From Saprospiraceae bacterium (lineage in GTDB: Bacteria > Bacteroidota > Bacteroidia > Chitinophagales > Saprospiraceae): a stretch of DNA of 64,000 nucleotides. Position numbers and translations under genes: made by a program. The DNA lies in assembly GCA_020629715.1 (NCBI GenBank), contig JAHDCU010000004.1, positions 1 to 64,000 on the forward strand, written 5' to 3'. Position 1 is the first letter of the stretch. Each line of letters starts with the position of its first letter. Positions 63,041 through 64,000 of this stretch are shown here, piece by piece. Below the pieces are notes generated by a model. It saw only the letters and a list, made by a program, of their open reading frames with translations, did not search any database and was not told where the DNA came from.

Positions 63041-63973
63041 ATGAGTGCCTACATAAAGATAATACGGCCTTTTAATTTATTATTAGTAGCTCTGACTCAG
63101 GGTCTTATTTACTATTTCATCATTGTACCTGTAGCTGAATTATCTGCTATTCCATTGTTACTTACTCCTACACTTTTCGCATTGCTGATCATAGATACTG
63201 TGATAATAGCTGCGGCAGGCTATGTGATCAATGATATATTTGATTATGAAGTTGATAAACAAAATCATGGTACAAAAACAATCGTTGGGCAGAAAATAAC
63301 TATCCCTTCTGCTTGGATCTTTTATGAGCTTTTGGCTGTCACGGGGATGATCATAGCGTTTTACGTAGCTTATAAAATTGATCATTTATCCTTGAGTAGC
63401 ATTTACTTTATTGCTACGGGTCTACTATTTCTTTATTCATTGATATGGAAGCAAAAAGCGTGGATAGGTAATATTGTAGTATCGTTGTTTACCGCAATGG
63501 TGCCTTTTATTTTAATTTTTGCAGAGCGAGCATTTTACTTTGAGTTGGATCATTCTTATAGAACTTTACTAAGCTATCAATTAGGTGGTTTTATTGTTTT
63601 TGCATTCATCACCAATATGATCAGAGAGATCGTCAAAGATCAGGAAGATCAAGAAGGTGATCAAAAAATAGGATATCGTACTGCCGCAATTGTGTATCAA
63701 GCTAGTACCATCAGAGCTATCAATTTGTTCTTACTCACGTTAAACTTGATCGTACTACTGCTACTTTTCTTTAAACTATATCTCCGTGCTGGTTTTACAA
63801 CTGGAATAGAAAAACCTTTGAGTATCTGGAGCCTATTGATACTGATTATTGGCTTGCACCTCTATACTTTTATCCAAATATGGAAAGCTAAAAACAAAAA
63901 AGACTTTCATCAAATAAGTACAATTTTGAAGTTGATCATGCTACTTGGTCTTATTCTATTTATAGTTTTATAG
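63041..63973 (+). CDS. UbiA-family prenyltransferase (geranylgeranylglycerol-phosphate geranylgeranyltransferase-like)
   Basis: 310 residues with about eight to nine membrane helices. The first Asp-rich motif is NDIFDYEVD and the second is REIVKDQEDQEGD with GYRTAA, which bind the prenyl diphosphate via Mg. In Bacteroidota this protein group is annotated as a geranylgeranylglycerol-phosphate transferase-like enzyme and lies between kdsC-like and maf genes, as here. The real acceptor is unproven. Confidence 0.83.
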   Translation: MSAYIKIIRPFNLLLVALTQGLIYYFIIVPVAELSAIPLLLTPTLFALLIIDTVIIAAAGYVINDIFDYEVDKQNHGTKTIVGQKITIPSAWIFYELLAVTGMIIAFYVAYKIDHLSLSSIYFIATGLLFLYSLIWKQKAWIGNIVVSLFTAMVPFILIFAERAFYFELDHSYRTLLSYQLGGFIVFAFITNMIREIVKDQEDQEGDQKIGYRTAAIVYQASTIRAINLFLLTLNLIVLLLLFFKLYLRAGFTTGIEKPLSIWSLLILIIGLHLYTFIQIWKAKNKKDFHQISTILKLIMLLGLILFIVL

Positions 63974-63974
63974 T

Positions 63975-64000
63975 ATGAAAAAATTACTCAAAGGCAGAAA
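63975..64000 (+). CDS. Start of a truncated gene, probably maf
   Basis: One base after the UbiA stop an ATG opens a frame (MKKLLKGR...) that runs off the window. Only eight codons are visible. The kdsC-like/ubiA/maf order known in Bacteroidota suggests a Maf-type nucleotide pyrophosphatase; the sequence itself is too short to prove it. Confidence 0.4.

Overview
The window looks like a chromosomal segment of a low-GC Bacteroidota bacterium, probably of the Saprospiria / Saprospiraceae type (inference from gene content, not from a search). The signs are the gliding ABC-transporter genes gldA-gldF-gldG, several proteins with a C-terminal type IX secretion (T9SS) sorting domain, a PorE-like TPR/PD40 protein, FecI/FecR-type sigma and anti-sigma factors, DUF3098/DUF4271/DUF4340/DUF368 families, the ftsX-DUF3098-uppP-truB order, promoters resembling TAnnTTTG, and almost no Shine-Dalgarno sequences together with frequent TTG starts. 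No CRISPR array, phage or insertion sequence is visible.

Layout. 1-1121: partial tRNA-Thr and a XerC-type recombinase. 1281-7469: a catalytic/non-catalytic M16 peptidase pair, a predicted outer-membrane barrel protein, a Cys/Met PLP enzyme and a phosphodiesterase. 7557-25803: an 18-kb block of four giant secreted proteins. Three are paralogues on the minus strand (HYR-like repeats, dockerin, cohesin-like region, T9SS tail). The fourth, on the plus strand, has 14 FG-GAP repeats (enough for two seven-bladed propellers) followed by nine cysteine-framed repeats of about 90 residues. 25885-27334: an ECF sigma factor and FecR-like anti-sigma factor with no TonB receptor beside them. 27544-33758: RRM protein, small lipoprotein, trmD, FKBP isomerase, M20 peptidase, cdaA, an unknown secreted protein and miaE. 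33848-35947: a PorE-like protein ending in SPOR-like domains instead of OmpA. 36240-39473: a 1.6-kb tandem duplication of a T9SS cargo gene, almost identical except for one sharply bounded 122/134-bp cassette. 39497-46123: gldA-gldF-gldG, DUF4340, a zinc phospholipase-like protein and a DUF368 lipid-carrier transporter in one tight minus-strand run that leads into the duplicated cargo genes. 46196-48939: ftsX-DUF3098-uppP-truB. 49043-53043: glycerol kinase, glycerophosphodiesterase, YheT-like hydrolase, lipoprotein. 53225-60304: SPFH protein, glycosyltransferase 9, unknown coiled protein, truC, sugar dehydrogenase, NUDIX, hemD, DUF4271. 60417-64000: two-component system, KdsC-like phosphatase, UbiA prenyltransferase and the first codons of a probable maf.

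The theme is the cell surface: large adhesin-like or matrix-like T9SS cargo, parts of the gliding/T9SS apparatus, envelope lipid-carrier recycling (UppP, DUF368), and a local sigma/anti-sigma pair that may control some of the cargo. The best candidates for something undescribed are the cassette-diverged tandem cargo genes at 36.2-39.5 kb and the two new-looking giant-protein architectures at 7.5-25.8 kb.
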